From Dichomitus squalens LYAD-421 SS1 (lineage: Eukaryota; Basidiomycota; Agaricomycetes; Polyporales; Polyporaceae), in NCBI RefSeq assembly GCF_000275845.1, contig NW_006766903.1:6039-70038 (forward strand): a stretch of 64,000 bases of DNA, written 5' to 3'. Position 1 is the stretch's first letter. The number at the start of each line of letters is the position of its first letter. Shown here piece by piece: positions 22,178-34,873 of the stretch. A model generated the notes under the pieces. It saw only the letters and a program-made list of their open reading frames with translations, had not been told where the DNA came from and made no database searches. Position numbers and translations under genes: made by a program.

Positions 22178-24413
22178 GTTTGGGGCGAGGAGTCTTGGTA
22201 AAGCTCGAGCGGGGCTCGGCTTGTCTACCCCCCTGTACCTCTCCCTTCTCTCTACGTCTCTCCGCTGGTTCGGACCGGTCGCGCTCGATGTTGTAATGAT
22301 ACGGACAAGACGCTGACCGTACTGTTTGATACAGTACTCTGCGGTAGACAACACCACCGGCCGCCCGCGGTTCTCTGAGGAGCAGTCGCGTACGAAGGAG
22401 CCCGGGCCGTACGACATGCCATCGTACAAGTAGGACGGGCTCTCTGTTGATTCTGCTCTATCCGTTCTCTATCGGACACCTTGTCCTACAGAATCCAGTG
22501 GATACAGACTGTCGTTTGCGTGATCATACTCAACTCCTCATATTAATTCAGTCCCATTACCATGGTATATATGTTCTGCAGAACTCTTTTCAAGGGCTAT
22601 GGAGGAGTAAAGGGATGTCAAGGCCGAGAAACGCACAATTAGGCGAACTTGGCCGAAGAGATAGAGCGCCCAACTCGTGCCGAGTTCCGAAAGCTGTCAG
22701 CCGCCCAAAACATTCTCTGACCACAACCACGACCTCTACGGAGCCGTCCACGCTGGCTTTCTCCTCTAGGACTAGCGGAAGTGACTTCCTGCAGCACCAG
22801 CCAAAAAGACATATATGAAAGTCACCACGGTTCACACAGCCCACCGCCCATAAACGCCCTACAAATCGTCAAACGTCCTTCATGCCTGTATACGGTTGCC
22901 ATTGCTTGTCATCCTGCGCCTCCTCGTCATCAACACGTCTACCCACGAAGCTTCTAGGCCCCATGTCGTATGCACTGTATTGGGCCGGGCACCCGGCGCC
23001 TCAGATTCCCCCGAATGGTCGCGGAGTTTCAGTGCACGGGTCCATTAGGCTGGCGGCCCTGGCCTTTCATATTCGTGACGGAGCTGAGTTTTTCTAGACT
23101 GCTCAGGTACGTACGCTCGGACGATCGGTGTTTAGTTGATGTAGGGGGCGGACAGCGGCGTTTCCATCTATCTGCTCGTGAACTCAATGTTGTTCGCGTA
23201 CAACAATATCAGGCCTTTCTCGCTGCTGAAATCCAGACATTCTGCAGCTAGTGTCTCGGAGTGGCACTAAATCGGGGAACAATGGATCGTATGTGTGTAA
23301 ATGGTTCCCAAGACTTGGCTATGACGCCGGAAATCGGTTGAAAGCTCGCAGATGCAGTGCACGATGTGCAAGGCGCCCGCCTGTAAAGTCATCAGTCCAA
23401 GCTGCAGTCAGGACAGCTGTGGTTTACGTTTACAATATGCCGCGGCATGTGCGTCCTGCATGTTTGCATGGATAGAGGCGCAGCCAAACGACAAACTTAC
23501 TCTTGCAGTTAACGCCTTCGGGCGGAGAATCGCGCCCACGATAGACACGAGTCGGTTTCATTAGGCCTACTGCGCCGGCACTGCACAGCGCTCCGTGTAG
23601 GCCTACAGCAGGGGACAGTGTTCGCGTCCCTCCAACCACCGTACTAGGGGACGATATCGGCTGCACCATCAGCCCGAAGGCCCAACTCGCGATCTGACGG
23701 CTTCGGAAATGACGCGCATGCGGTACGAGGACGTTTGCAACAAAAGTTGTATCAAGGTCAGGATGCTTCCACTCGATGCTATCTTTTAAGTGAAAGGGCG
23801 TCGACCGGAATGCGATGCTCGGTTCGCCTTTCAATGTTGGCTAGGGAGAACTACCGACTATGTCTAGTTCCGATATCAGCGGATCCATGTCTAGGGTTCT
23901 AGGTTGATGTAGAGCCGTTCCTCTCCATTGCAAACCTTGTGCTCAACGCCTTATTTGTGTTTCCAGTGCTGTTTGCATCAGGCCACGGGAATTATTTATG
24001 GTAAGCAGACAATGCATCGCACTGCACGGGGGGACTGTGGTGGTGTTTTCTGACGTACTCCGCAGAGGGGCTTGGCCTCTGGCACTGTTTCACCGACTCG
24101 CATGTCAACTACGCCGCGCTCCGGCGAACGGAGCCCGCCTTACCGCCTGAGAGCTGGCGCCGCAAAGGCGCTCGCCGGGTGCGCATGTCTTACGGCCTTT
24201 TAGTCGTCCTACGTGCTGGAGGAGAGCAGGCGGGGCGCTCGCAACATGTCACTTATGAACTCCCGCTCAGTGTTGTTCTGCGCATATAAAAGGGGAGCAA
24301 CCCTCTCACTGCACTCTCCCAGATACACCACCCTTTCGCTCCGCTCTATTCGCTACAACCCACCACACCAGGCACACACTACTCTTCACAAACCTCATAG
24401 GACCCTATCAACC
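22178..24413. other. Gene-poor spacer
   Basis: No intact gene was recognised. An open stretch follows an acceptor at 22334 (see findings). The final 130 bp form the promoter and 5' leader of the SnoaL-like gene. Confidence 0.5.
24285..24292 (+). promoter_or_regulatory. TATA box of the SnoaL-like gene
   Basis: TATAAAAG lies 122 bp upstream of the ATG, followed by a CT-rich, A/C-rich leader. This architecture is typical of strongly expressed fungal genes. Confidence 0.7.
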
Positions 24414-25084
24414 ATGTCCGCTCAGATCGTTCTCCCCAACCTCCAAGACTGGGTCGAACAGCGTATCAAGGCTGTCTACACTGCCAAGACTACCGAGGAC
24501 TTTGACAGCGCCTTCGACGCCTTTGTTGCCAAGGATGTCACGGTCAAGGTCAATGGCAAGTCGATGTCCCGCGACGAGTACAAGAAGATGGTCCAGGGCG
24601 AGATCACTGGCGATGCCGGTGCACAGGTGACGTTCAACGGAATCGTCTCGGTCCCCTCGCAGGACAAGGACCTTCGCGCGATCGGCGTGAGTCCAATGTC
24701 ATGTCATGGAATCAGCCGGTTGTTGATGCTGATGTCTGTGCTATGCTGCAGACCGGTGCTGTCGGTGCCATGTTCAACGCCGTCGTGTTCGGCAAAGTCA
24801 TCATTTTTGGCGAGGCCGAGTCGAGCACCGTCAACTCGTCCATGAATGTCGTGTATGTCTTCACGTTCCTGCGCACTCCAGGCCCGCATCTGTCTCTGAC
24901 CACACTCTGCTTGTGTAGTGTCATCCAAGATCCGACCCTGCACCACCACCAGGTCGGCCGCGGTGGTGCGTTCGACGCGCGCCGGGTGTCGTTCCTTGAT
25001 GAAGTCTTCACCGACGAGCCCAACAAGATTGTGCCCCCGTTCTCCCCACCCACCTCCGACTCTTCCACCAACGCCTCTGCCTAA
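24414..25084 (+). CDS. Small SnoaL-like (NTF2-fold) protein
   Basis: Spliced product 179 aa, three exons (introns 24687-24751, 24853-24918). It begins with a helix (WVEQRIKAVYTAKT), then DFDSAFDAFVAKDVTVKVNG, a typical SnoaL/NTF2-like cone-fold opening, and ends with a Pro/Ser-rich tail. No signal peptide is visible, so it should be cytosolic. Codon use is strongly C-ending and the promoter has a clear TATA box, both suggesting high expression. Fungal members of this fold are mostly uncharacterised and may bind small hydrophobic ligands; that is family knowledge, not seen here. Confidence 0.8.
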
Positions 25085-25795
25085 AAGCTACAATAACCTT
25101 ACCTATTGTAGCTTAATCAACACTTAAGTAACAGATCTTGCAATGTACATCATCTGTCTTCCCTATAGTACTGCACACATCTCTTTGATATCCTTTTATG
25201 GGCCGAGTGGGTCCTGATGTCTCCCGCAGCGCTTGACCTGCCTGCCTGCGAGCCACCTTACTAAGGTAATGCCTGAGATGTGTTGGGACTCCGACTCGGG
25301 AGAAGCCACAGCGCTGGAGTCCTCGAAACCTTGCTTCAGGCATTCCTACCCACGCAAGGACGTTTACGAAGCAAGGCGAGCACGAAGCGAAGACTCTTTG
25401 GGGGCACGAAAGTTCATTTTGTATCCAGATTGGACGCCGGTCGAGCAGTCAACGAGATAAATCATACGGGACATTATCGTTGTGACGTAAGGGATACAGA
25501 CGTAGCAAGGCATCGACAGCTAGATAGCTTAAGAAGGAGAGCTGCAGTATATCGGCAAATAAATGTGTGCGCGGTAGTGGTACACAGTCAGAGAGACGGA
25601 TGAGCTCGGAAGGGGGGTAAGATGGGAACAGTCACGGGGACGGACACAATGGGCATGGCGATGTCGTATACGGGCGTAATTGTTCATGCACGTTCATGTG
25701 TCAAACATGGAACGATGTGGAGCGTTGTGGGGAAGTGGCGGAACGATAGCAGGACAACGTGGACGTGAAGAGACGCGAGAGACGAGTAGGAAGGC
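25085..25795. other. Intergenic region between two convergent genes
   Basis: 3' UTRs of the SnoaL-like gene and the terpene synthase. Nothing else was seen. Confidence 0.5.
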
Positions 25796-27566
25796 TCAGT
25801 GCTGAACAGAGACACGGAACTTGAGAGTAGTGTCAGGGAAGGAGGTAAAACTGAAATAGAGAATGCAGGCCGCAAGGGAAATGAGAAGCAAAGATAGACG
25901 GGCATGATAGGGGAGTGTGGCAGAGCGCGGAAGCCGTAGGGACAGGGGCTCCACAGACTTCGACCCGCTCGACGTCACGAGGGCGTGTTGCGACGACTTG
26001 AAACTTGCCATGGGCTCCTCTGGCGCTGGTGTTGTGCGCTCATACACCGGTACAACGACCTCTGGAATGCCGGTTACCTCTTGGCCGCGGAAGTAGCCTA
26101 CCAGAATGGGGAGAAGGCCGAGCATCAGGGACAGAAGCTGCCATCAATGGTTATACAACCAATATAGGAGGTAATTCCTTACGTGGGCTATAATAATACC
26201 AGACGACGGTTCCTTGCGTGTACTGTTCGATGGCTCGGTTGTATCGTGCTAGCTCGGCATCAACCTCTGGACCAAAGCTGGGCAGCTGCGCCTTGTAGCG
26301 TTCGTAGTCCGCCACACGTTGGGCAAGCATATCCGTGAGAACGTCCACGGCGGTCTGAAGGTCACAATCGCGCTCGATCATGATGCAGAAGACGAGGTTC
26401 TGGAAATCCCCGTCCGCTTGCTCTTTCTGTAACGACCATGAGCGGCTATCTAGATGACGGATTCGCGCAACGCCCTTACATTAAAAGAGCAAAGGTCCTA
26501 TATAAGCGGCATCAATGAGTTTAATCAGTCGTACGCAAGCAAGAATGACTTACGTTGGGCCAAGTCATGATGTCGATCACGGCCTTGGACATCTCTTGAA
26601 GGACGGGGTCATCCCACACATATTCAGGGATCTGGAGATCCAGCGAATACTCAACCATTGCTATGCGAGTAGAGGATTAGTACTAGTACGCTACAGAGCA
26701 GGAGTGCCGACTCACCTTCGACAATCGGACCTCCGATAGTTCTCCGTCGCAAAACGATGAACTCCTCCACCGAGGGAATCTCATCCGTGGCACGGTTGCG
26801 CGCCTGCTCGACTTGGGAGTTCATCCAGCTTTCGACGGCACGAAAGAACCTGATCATAGGTGATTAGTTAAGAGCCGTCGGTGAACAGCCCCAGGTGACG
26901 GACACACCTGTTACAGGCGCCAGGACTCGCGGTCAACCTAAAGCGTCTCCAGATGCTGGACAAGGTATGAGTGCGTTACACCCGATGCTGACAATCCGTG
27001 CACTTACTCATGGAGCATCGCCGCGTAGGGGAAGTTGGGTGGTGGTGCTTCCGGATTCCTCAGCACCTCCATTGAGATGTCGACGCCTACTTGATGCGCC
27101 TCAGGCTTGGACTGCAAAGCACCTTCGTCCGAAAGATCGTCGAACTGATCGGAGAAGCAGTACGTGGGACAAAGCTTCGCGGTTAGAGAAAAGAAGATGC
27201 TCGCGGAGATATGCCTGTCGCTTACGGAGAACGCCCACAGGAAGAACGCGATACAGGTCTCCAGGTGCGATACGTCGGCATCCGGAAAGCTCATACCTGC
27301 ATACGAGTCGAAGCGGTGTGATAGAAACTTCTTCTTCTTCAAGCCATGGTACACGTTACGGCTATACCATAACAGGCATCAATACAGGCATGATGTCGGG
27401 CTTCGCGGTGAAGAGACGGAACTCACCTGTCAAACCACGCATACGTCGTTCTCGCTGCTTCCTTCTCGTTAGGATTGAGCTTGAGCTCGAAAACTCGGCC
27501 TGTAATGGCGGCAAGGTCCTTGAGACGGAAGTGAGAGGGGAACGGGCGAAGCTGCTCGACGCTCAT
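25796..27566 (-). CDS. Sesquiterpene synthase (class I terpene cyclase) with C-terminal membrane segment
   Basis: Spliced product 421 aa, nine exons (introns 27426-27362, 27225-27145, 27007-26956, 26907-26850, 26715-26661, 26553-26498, 26479-26427, 26182-26098). The Asp-rich metal motif is FDDLSDE at residues 93-99, and the NSE motif is NDLCSFNKE at 234-242. Other landmarks are RFDSYAGMSFPDAD, SPGAC..RF, GPIVEAMVEYSLDLQIPEYV and the terminal RY pair in SPRYFRG. Exon 7 (26497-26480) is only 18 nt and encodes DLCSFN of the NSE motif. After RGQEVTG the protein continues for about 70 residues, Pro/Ser-rich, with one hydrophobic segment (LSLLLISLAACILYFSF). It should cyclise farnesyl diphosphate; the product is unknown. 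Confidence 0.92.
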
Positions 27567-30500
27567 GCTGATCAGAGGGGTTGATAGGAAGAGGGTAGGT
27601 AGAGGGCCGCTGACCTGGTGAAGCAGCGACCCTGAGTCGGTACCTATTTGTACTTCTGTCTGGACGCTTGACCTCCCGCATGCCGCCTGTCGGGACAGAC
27701 GAGACGGTGGATCGGGCAGTGCGATCCGCAGATGGTATAGTCCTCAGCGAACACCATTCACTCCGGGAATCTCAAAGCAGTCACCGCCAGGCGCTAGGCG
27801 ACCCGGCCGCAGACACCCTGAGGCCAGGGAGATCTCCTTGCCGCCACGAGTTATTCAAGATCTGGATCCACACTCTTGGTAATGAGATGCTGAATAGAGA
27901 GATTATGCGAGGAGGTACGTACAGCGTCACACATTCGCATGGCCACCGCAAGGCGCGCGTTGTACGTTGTTCTCTCGTATCGGGTCGAGTCTCCTTGATG
28001 CCGCGTTGTGATGGCAGGAACTGCGCCTCGACGGCAGGCGGGCGAGCGCTCACCAACCGCTGACAGCGGCTGCAGGTGTCCGCCAGACATCTGTCCGCGA
28101 CGACCCCAGCTCACGTCGTTTCGCTGAAAGAGGCTCGTGTACAAATATCAAGCACTGCGAATCCTGTCGGGACGCGCGGAAGTGAGCAGGCGCATGCAAG
28201 TTAGCTATTCCGCCAAGTTCGAGAACGTGTTATCCTCATCGATCCCAAGTGAGGCATGATCAAATGTCCGGATGACGAACCTTCCCCATTCTGCTTGCAA
28301 AATCTGAGCTATCAACCATGAGTGTTAGACTAGGCGCATCGAGGGAGTGGCTTGTTCGTGCGGAAACAGCGTTTCCGGACGTAACGGCCAGGTAGAATCA
28401 GGCATATCGTTCGAACCGGTCTTCGTTCGAGCAGCCACCGCCGCCATCCGAGAAGCCAGGGACACTATCAGCGCATGCAATCGATCCCGCTAACCAGCCA
28501 CGTGAAGCACGGTGGCTTCGCTAGGACATGAGTTTTTGTTTTTTCACAGGGGTCTTCCGGCATTTGTGGGTCCACGCACCGATGTCCAGATGGAACTTTC
28601 CGAGGAGGAGGTACGCTGCTACTGGATCTTCGGAGTGGTGTCCTACTAACCAATCCTGTTGACCTCGGACTCATCTCTGGCAAACCGTTACCTCCGATTG
28701 TGGAGGAGAATCGCGTCAGCAATGGGCTGTACCAGCACGCAGTAAATCTTGAACTGTTCAGTCTTCACACGGCTGAGCATGTCGTCTGCCAGGATGGGTT
28801 AGGCAGCTCCACATACTCTATACCCGCGCTCGAGATCAAGGGCTCTCGCCGCGAGGCAGGACATGAACGCTAAGTACCTTGTGTTCAAGGCACAAAGGAA
28901 ATGCCGGACTTACTGTAATTGTTCCGTATGTTCGCTCCACTCATGTTCAGTTGTACGAGACCTTGGGTAGAGCGCAATCAGTACTTCCACGTGCCGATCA
29001 GGTCGTGTCGATCGCAATCATCGGATGGAGGCGGAACTGACAAGCGCCCTCAACACGAGTGTGCCCTTAGGCACAATGTAGCTCATCCGAAATGCAGAAT
29101 GTGGCCAAGGGCCTGCCATCGCGCCCACAAATCCGTTGCATGATATATTACTGAGACCTCCTGCCTTCTAGAAGACGCGTTGCAACGCTTTCGACTTCGC
29201 TGTAAGGATTGAACAATCAATCGGATGGTAAGTTGCAGCCGGTCCGGAGAGCCGTCCGTGAGTGTAGGTTAACGGAGGTTCATGCGCTAGGACGAATCCG
29301 GGTTAAGCTGGTCAGTGGAGCAGACTGCTGTTGTCGAAAAAGGCAAGATTGCCTGACAGGCTATCGTGGTCGACTTTTGTAAAATGGCAACGAGAGGAAT
29401 ATACGGTATTGCTTCGACTTCAAAGTTCAAGCCGTAATCACGATGTATAGTCGCACTGTTTCCTGGTAACAACTAGTACAGAGTGCGATACAGAAGGAGT
29501 GTTTGAGGATTCTTGACGCCTTGTAATATGATGAAAACAGGACTGAATGTCTGGTATGATTTGGTCAGAGAATGTAGAAAGACGCCCAGGATTTGAACAT
29601 CGATAGAACATTTTCTCACAAGATGGTCCACATGACAAATGCATTTACCACGCAGGCGCAAACGCACTAGTTCGACACGTTTATGGCTGTATGGTGCATG
29701 CGGTGATGAACAAGTTTGAATCTACTCGGACCTATGACGCCCGGCGCATTTCATGGACCGCACTGCGAGCAGTCAGTACGTATCAGTTTCACAGCAGAAC
29801 AGCATAAGATGAGTGGCATATGTAAGTATGTAGATGCATGTGGGATATGACGAGGACAGCCTCGTGACGCCATTGTGCGGCTCGCTTGCTTCTTGGCGAT
29901 GAGTCGGCCGTACCACGGGGCAAGATGCCGAAGCGTTACTTGATGTCAGACGCGTAGTGAGGCGTCCAGCGGTATCCCGGAATGTCGCTCGCGATCGATG
30001 CTCTCGTAATCAGCGACAACCGTCGTGACGTTCGGAAGACACACAGTTTGAAGAAGCGCGGGTTTGCAACGCCGGCAGGCGAACATCGCTGTCCACAATC
30101 ACTACATACACAATTTGTGGATGAAATATGAGCATGAAGTGAACATCTAGTATCCATCTTCACTTCTGACCGTCTGTGAGCGCGAGAATCGAGGTGAGTT
30201 GGTTAGACACAAACGGCAAGGTCACATGTAGCGACCCGATACATACCTTCTCAGAGATTCGCAATACGTCACTTTCAACGCTCTATGACCACCGTTTCAA
30301 GGGTGTCCAAAGTTCTCGGTGCCGGCTCAGAGGTTCGTTAGCGCGACTGATATCGTTGTCTTGAACAATGTCTTCATGCACATCAGAGATGGACGGACTC
30401 ACGGCCGGTACAGGCGCTCAGGCACTAGATAAGATCTAACCACGCTATTGCTTTCGGGGCGCGTTCATGGACTCCGACATGACGGCGCCATAGACGAGGA

Positions 30501-31454
30501 ACTTGAATAATGGAATGTCTTGGACAAACAAGGATGCTATTAAGAAGCGCACCATGTACAGTTCGGAGACTCTAGGTGGTGGCGGAAGGGACCAGCCGGA
30601 TGGATTTGGCACTAGTGCGATGAATGACTGAACGCGTTTACGATACATGTCCGGAGAATGCGATGTTCGCTGCTGACGAAAGGAAATGAGACTAAGATGT
30701 AAGCCAGGGCCAGGCATTAGACCTGCTAGCTGCTGACGCGAGAGCACGGTCGTCCGCTGAGCGTTGAGCGGCTACTTGTCCGTCGATGGCGACGAACCAG
30801 TCGCCACCGAAGGATGGCACGCAAAATCTTGTCAAGTCGGGGAGTAACAGCTAAGTAATAGCAGGTCCAGAGGGCGCAGAGAAATCATGAGGGTCTGACG
30901 GTTGGTAGTAGGCCGAGTTTGTCGGTGAAAACCGCGCCAATTTACTACCGTGAAGTCGAGGGATCGGGACGAAGCTGAGCCCCAGCGGAGAGAAACGATC
31001 ACGTCACAGTGGCAACTCTGTCAGTGCAACTGTAGTCGCCGTAATGGCGCGTGGACGTGCGGAGATTCACCGTGACCTTGTCAGCGAGTTGAACGGTTTA
31101 CCATACTTGTAGCTGGTCATCAGTTGCGTCAACCTCCACATCACTGGTCTCCTAGGTATTGATATCGATATGCGCGGGTGAAAACTCTGTTGACGTTGAG
31201 TATAGTGGCGGGACGCTGGACCGTTGTTTCACGGGTCACTGTTATCGTCGACGCGAAAACTGATTGTTCGATACGAAGGTCATATATTCTTGATCCTAAG
31301 GCATAAAGAAAGTAAAGGGAAGCTCATAGACATACGACGATTCAGTGCCTCTAAGATTGGCAACAATTCTATTCTCAAACTGATAGAGGCCCGTTGAGCG
31401 GGTGCATAAGGCACTAGTGGAGGATACGCACCAACCATACTTGGCACAACGCCT
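27567..31454. other. Gene-poor 3.9-kb region with possible remnants
   Basis: No intact gene could be spliced. On the minus strand 30445-30650 a stretch with LYMVRFLIASLFVQDIP and FLVYGAVM resembles a helix pair of a DUF6534-type membrane protein, and 29936-30060 gives another protein-like stretch, but the connections contain stops. Around 28620-28870 (+) a further open stretch (DLGLISGKPLPP) is unassigned. Confidence 0.4.
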
Positions 31455-34400
31455 TCAGACATCCTCTCCGCGACTTCTCGCCTCGGCCAAGCTCAACTCT
31501 ATAGCGAAGCGAAGGTCGTTATCTTCCTGAGTGTAGGATGCGGGACCCTGAACCCGAGTCGACGTGATCACTTCAGACAGTGAGCGTATCGGGCTCTGCG
31601 CCGGTGACTGGCTACCCATGACTGGGGACGGTGAAGGCGCCTGGGACGAATGAAGGGATGGCAGTGGTGTGCTCCAGGCGCTCCTAACCGACTGAGGGCT
31701 ACTCGGAAATGATCCCCTGAAACTAGCACTGGACCCTGACGCCGACGCCGACGCCGACGAAGGAGTGCGGCTAACCGCAGGGAAGTTTTCTAGGTCAGAG
31801 GGTAGAAGGGGCCCGCTGCCGCTGCCGCTGACGCTCCTCGTCGGCATGGGACTCGTGCTGGGACCCGCTTCCATAGGCTCGGGGTGGAGGCGGGGCGACA
31901 CCTGGACCTTGTGGTGCGAAGATGGAGGTACGACGAGCGGCAAGGAGCGCCCTGAATGTGTGCCGTCGGCCCAGCTACCCGATGTCGGAGATGAATGAGC
32001 AGAAAACGATGACGCTCTGAACGACATGGCAGACGACGCCTCCGAGCCGAACATGCTGCTCCTGGTTGCCATGGGAGTCGGCACGTCGTCAAAGTCCGCC
32101 ATGAACACACCCTCGTCCTCCGGGAAAGGTGAATGGGCGACGTCCCGCCGCCGCCGCCGCCGCCGGCGGGCATCTTCCTCGTCCCGGCTCAGCATCAAGA
32201 CATACTCGACAGCCTCAACTTCGCTTAACCCAAGATGGGCGAGCGTGGAAAGCTGCTCCTTCTCGCGTCCGAAGACTCGCCTAGAATGCGTCTGCTCTTC
32301 CTCGAGCTCGCGTCGGGATTCGGAGATGTCGCGATACATCTCAATTTGCTCTTCAAGAAGCAACGAAGACGATATGTCAGTAAACGAACGTCATTTGCCC
32401 AAATCAGGACGGCAACAAATGCAATTGAGACTCGACACTCACGCTGCCATTTGGCTACGCCGTTCTTATGCCTCGTACTAGCAGTGCTCAGCTTTCCTTT
32501 GCCGTGCCCGGTGGATTTACCAACCGGACCGGCCTTCCACGCTAGCACTCGGCTGCCAACCGATACTATCATCGCATCGCGTTCCAGGAGAATCTGCGAG
32601 ACAGGATCCCATTCTCCGCCCGCGAAGGGCCTGGCGGCAGGAGATGGGAACGAACGCAGAGGCGCGAAGGTTAGCGCATCCCACGCTTTGATGGTTCCCC
32701 GGGAGGACCCGGACACTAGTACGGCGGAGTTCCGTGCGAGCGCGGTCACTGCCCCGTCCTCGTGGGCAGCAAACCGACGGACGGCGTGCACAGGGTGGTC
32801 ACCGACCGAAGAGGAAGGCTGGGCGTCCCAAGGGAAGACCGCGATGTTGCCGAGTTGATCACCTGCGATGACGAAATGGCGTTCATCCCTCCGCGAGGCC
32901 CACACCGGCAGAACAACTCGAACTGCGCTCATGTGCTCATCTCCGAAGAGCGTCCGGTCAAAGATGCCTGTGCTGGCGTTCCAGGAGAGGCGGTGGAAGA
33001 ATGTACTGGGATGAGAAGCGACGAGAAGTGACAAACTGTCGTTCGGAGGTGCGATGCGGAGCTCCGAGATTTCTTGAGGGAGATTCTCGAGCGGTGAGGT
33101 GGGCGAGTCTAGAGGAACTGCGCCAGGAGAGACAGTTGGCACGGGGATGCGCAGCTCCCGAGGTTCTAGTGCAGGAACATCCGAAGCGTCTGCAGACTGG
33201 AGGTTGAAACCTATCCATACAAGGATGCTGCCACTCCGTAAACCAGACACAATGACACCTTGTTGTAGGTCCATGGCGAGTTTGACGCATGGGTCCGGGA
33301 CAAGGGACGATCCCTTGTTCGAAGTCCACAAGCACTCGAGCTGATTGGCCTTGACCCCCCATAGCTTTACCCGCCCGTCAGCCCCGCCACTGACGACGAA
33401 GACGTATCCTTCATCGCCGGAAGCGAATGCGACAATCTCGACGGCGCCTTCATGACAGTCCCCAAGACGGCACCTGACCAACCTGGCGCCTGACGTCCTG
33501 TTGTGATCCATGGCGCGTAGCGCGGTCGTGACCGCAACTTCGCCATTCCGGAATCCCCACAGGACCTTTGCCGTCCCGCCTTCGGAAGCAAGCGCAATAG
33601 AAGAGACGTGCGGAGAGAACTCAGCGTTAGGGTTGCCTATACCCAATCCGTTGAGCGTCCCAGACGCATCCAGGAATCCGCGCAGGACCTTGCCGGATAG
33701 CGGATAAGATCGCGCGACCACCCCGTACTGTAGCGATGCCGCTAGAAGTGTGGTGTGAGGCATGAGATGCAATACCGATATCGCGGAATGATGGGGGATG
33801 TGAGATATCGTTGTATTGCGGGAGTATTCCCATCGTCTGTTACGGATTGTGAGTTCGTGTCTCGGGAAACGATATGGGCGGATAAGGCGTGTTGTGTTTC
33901 GTTGCTGAGTAATCAGCAACGAAGATGTCTACGTAGAGGATGCGAGCAAAGCACGGCATTAGGATGTCAGCTCATATGTTGCCAGAAGATTCTGTTGATT
34001 TGCTACATCCCCACTGAGCGGACCAAGCTGAATAGCTTCATAAGAAGCACCGAAAAGTCAAGCGACAGTGCTGGCTTGATTTCAAGTCCGCCAGTGGGAC
34101 CCTATAGACCGAACGGTCATCAAAGCTCTGCCTCCATGACACACTGTTTCTGCATGGTCGCGCGATACGCCTTGCGACGCCTGCTTGAGCAGGGACCACA
34201 TGGCCTGCAGCCGAACGCATTTTAACGGCGAGGTACCAACGACTGTCCTATAACAACCGTACAGGGACGCCGCACAGCCGAGGACCTTGCCTCCCTGAGT
34301 TGGAAAGATGAAGCATGACGTACCGCCGCAAATTGTACCGCAATATGAATTCCTTCTTCCAGGAGCTCTCGTCTCGTCTCAGCATCACGACTTTGTCGCC

Positions 34401-34718
34401 CGCATCATTGCGTAGGTCGCTCTCGGGTGTGATCCCGAGATACTGGTAGACGTACGCCCGCCGCCAGGTGTTGTCGTCCGCTACGTGGGCGTTGAGCCGC
34501 TTGCATGTCCGCGCGAGAGCGAGCAGGTCCGGAGGGTCGAGGTAGGAGGTGATGTGGGTGAGCGATTCTGACGGAACGGTGAGCAGGACGTCGGCCGTCC
34601 CGCTAGCAGCATGCAGGTTGTGTGCGTGTCCATGTTGGCGAGGATTTGAAGGGTGCGTACGATTCGGTTTGTGTCGGTTCTCTCTTCTGGGGGGAGCTTC
34701 GAAGGGCCTACTGGGCAT
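31455..34718 (-). CDS. F-box / WD40-repeat protein with C-terminal ubiquitin-interacting motif
   Basis: Spliced product 894 aa, three exons (introns 34323-33837 and 32442-32351). An F-box lies near residues 45-95 (VPSESLTHITSYLDPPDLLALARTCKRLN). A WD40 propeller spans about 140-590, with blades such as VFVVSGGADGRVKLWG and VLVSGSSRGTIKAWDAL. An acidic helix (EEEQTHSRR) follows, then an eight-Arg run, a long Ser/Pro-rich disordered region, and a UIM-like helix DNDLRFAIELSLAEARSRGE at the very end. F-box/WD proteins are substrate adaptors of SCF ubiquitin ligases; the UIM would let it bind ubiquitin. The first intron (487 bp) is far longer than others here. The exon join CG|A restores RRRWEYSRN. 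Confidence 0.85.
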
Positions 34719-34873
34719 AAAATAGAGTGGGGTGGATAGGTTGCGCGCTGTCGCAGACGGTGCCTGCGATGGTGGTGGTCGAGAGGGAAGTTACGATTTG
34801 GACGGATTCGGCCGCTTCGGCAACATCACTCACAGCTCTAACGCCTCCGACATCGATACGGTCACCGACAACT

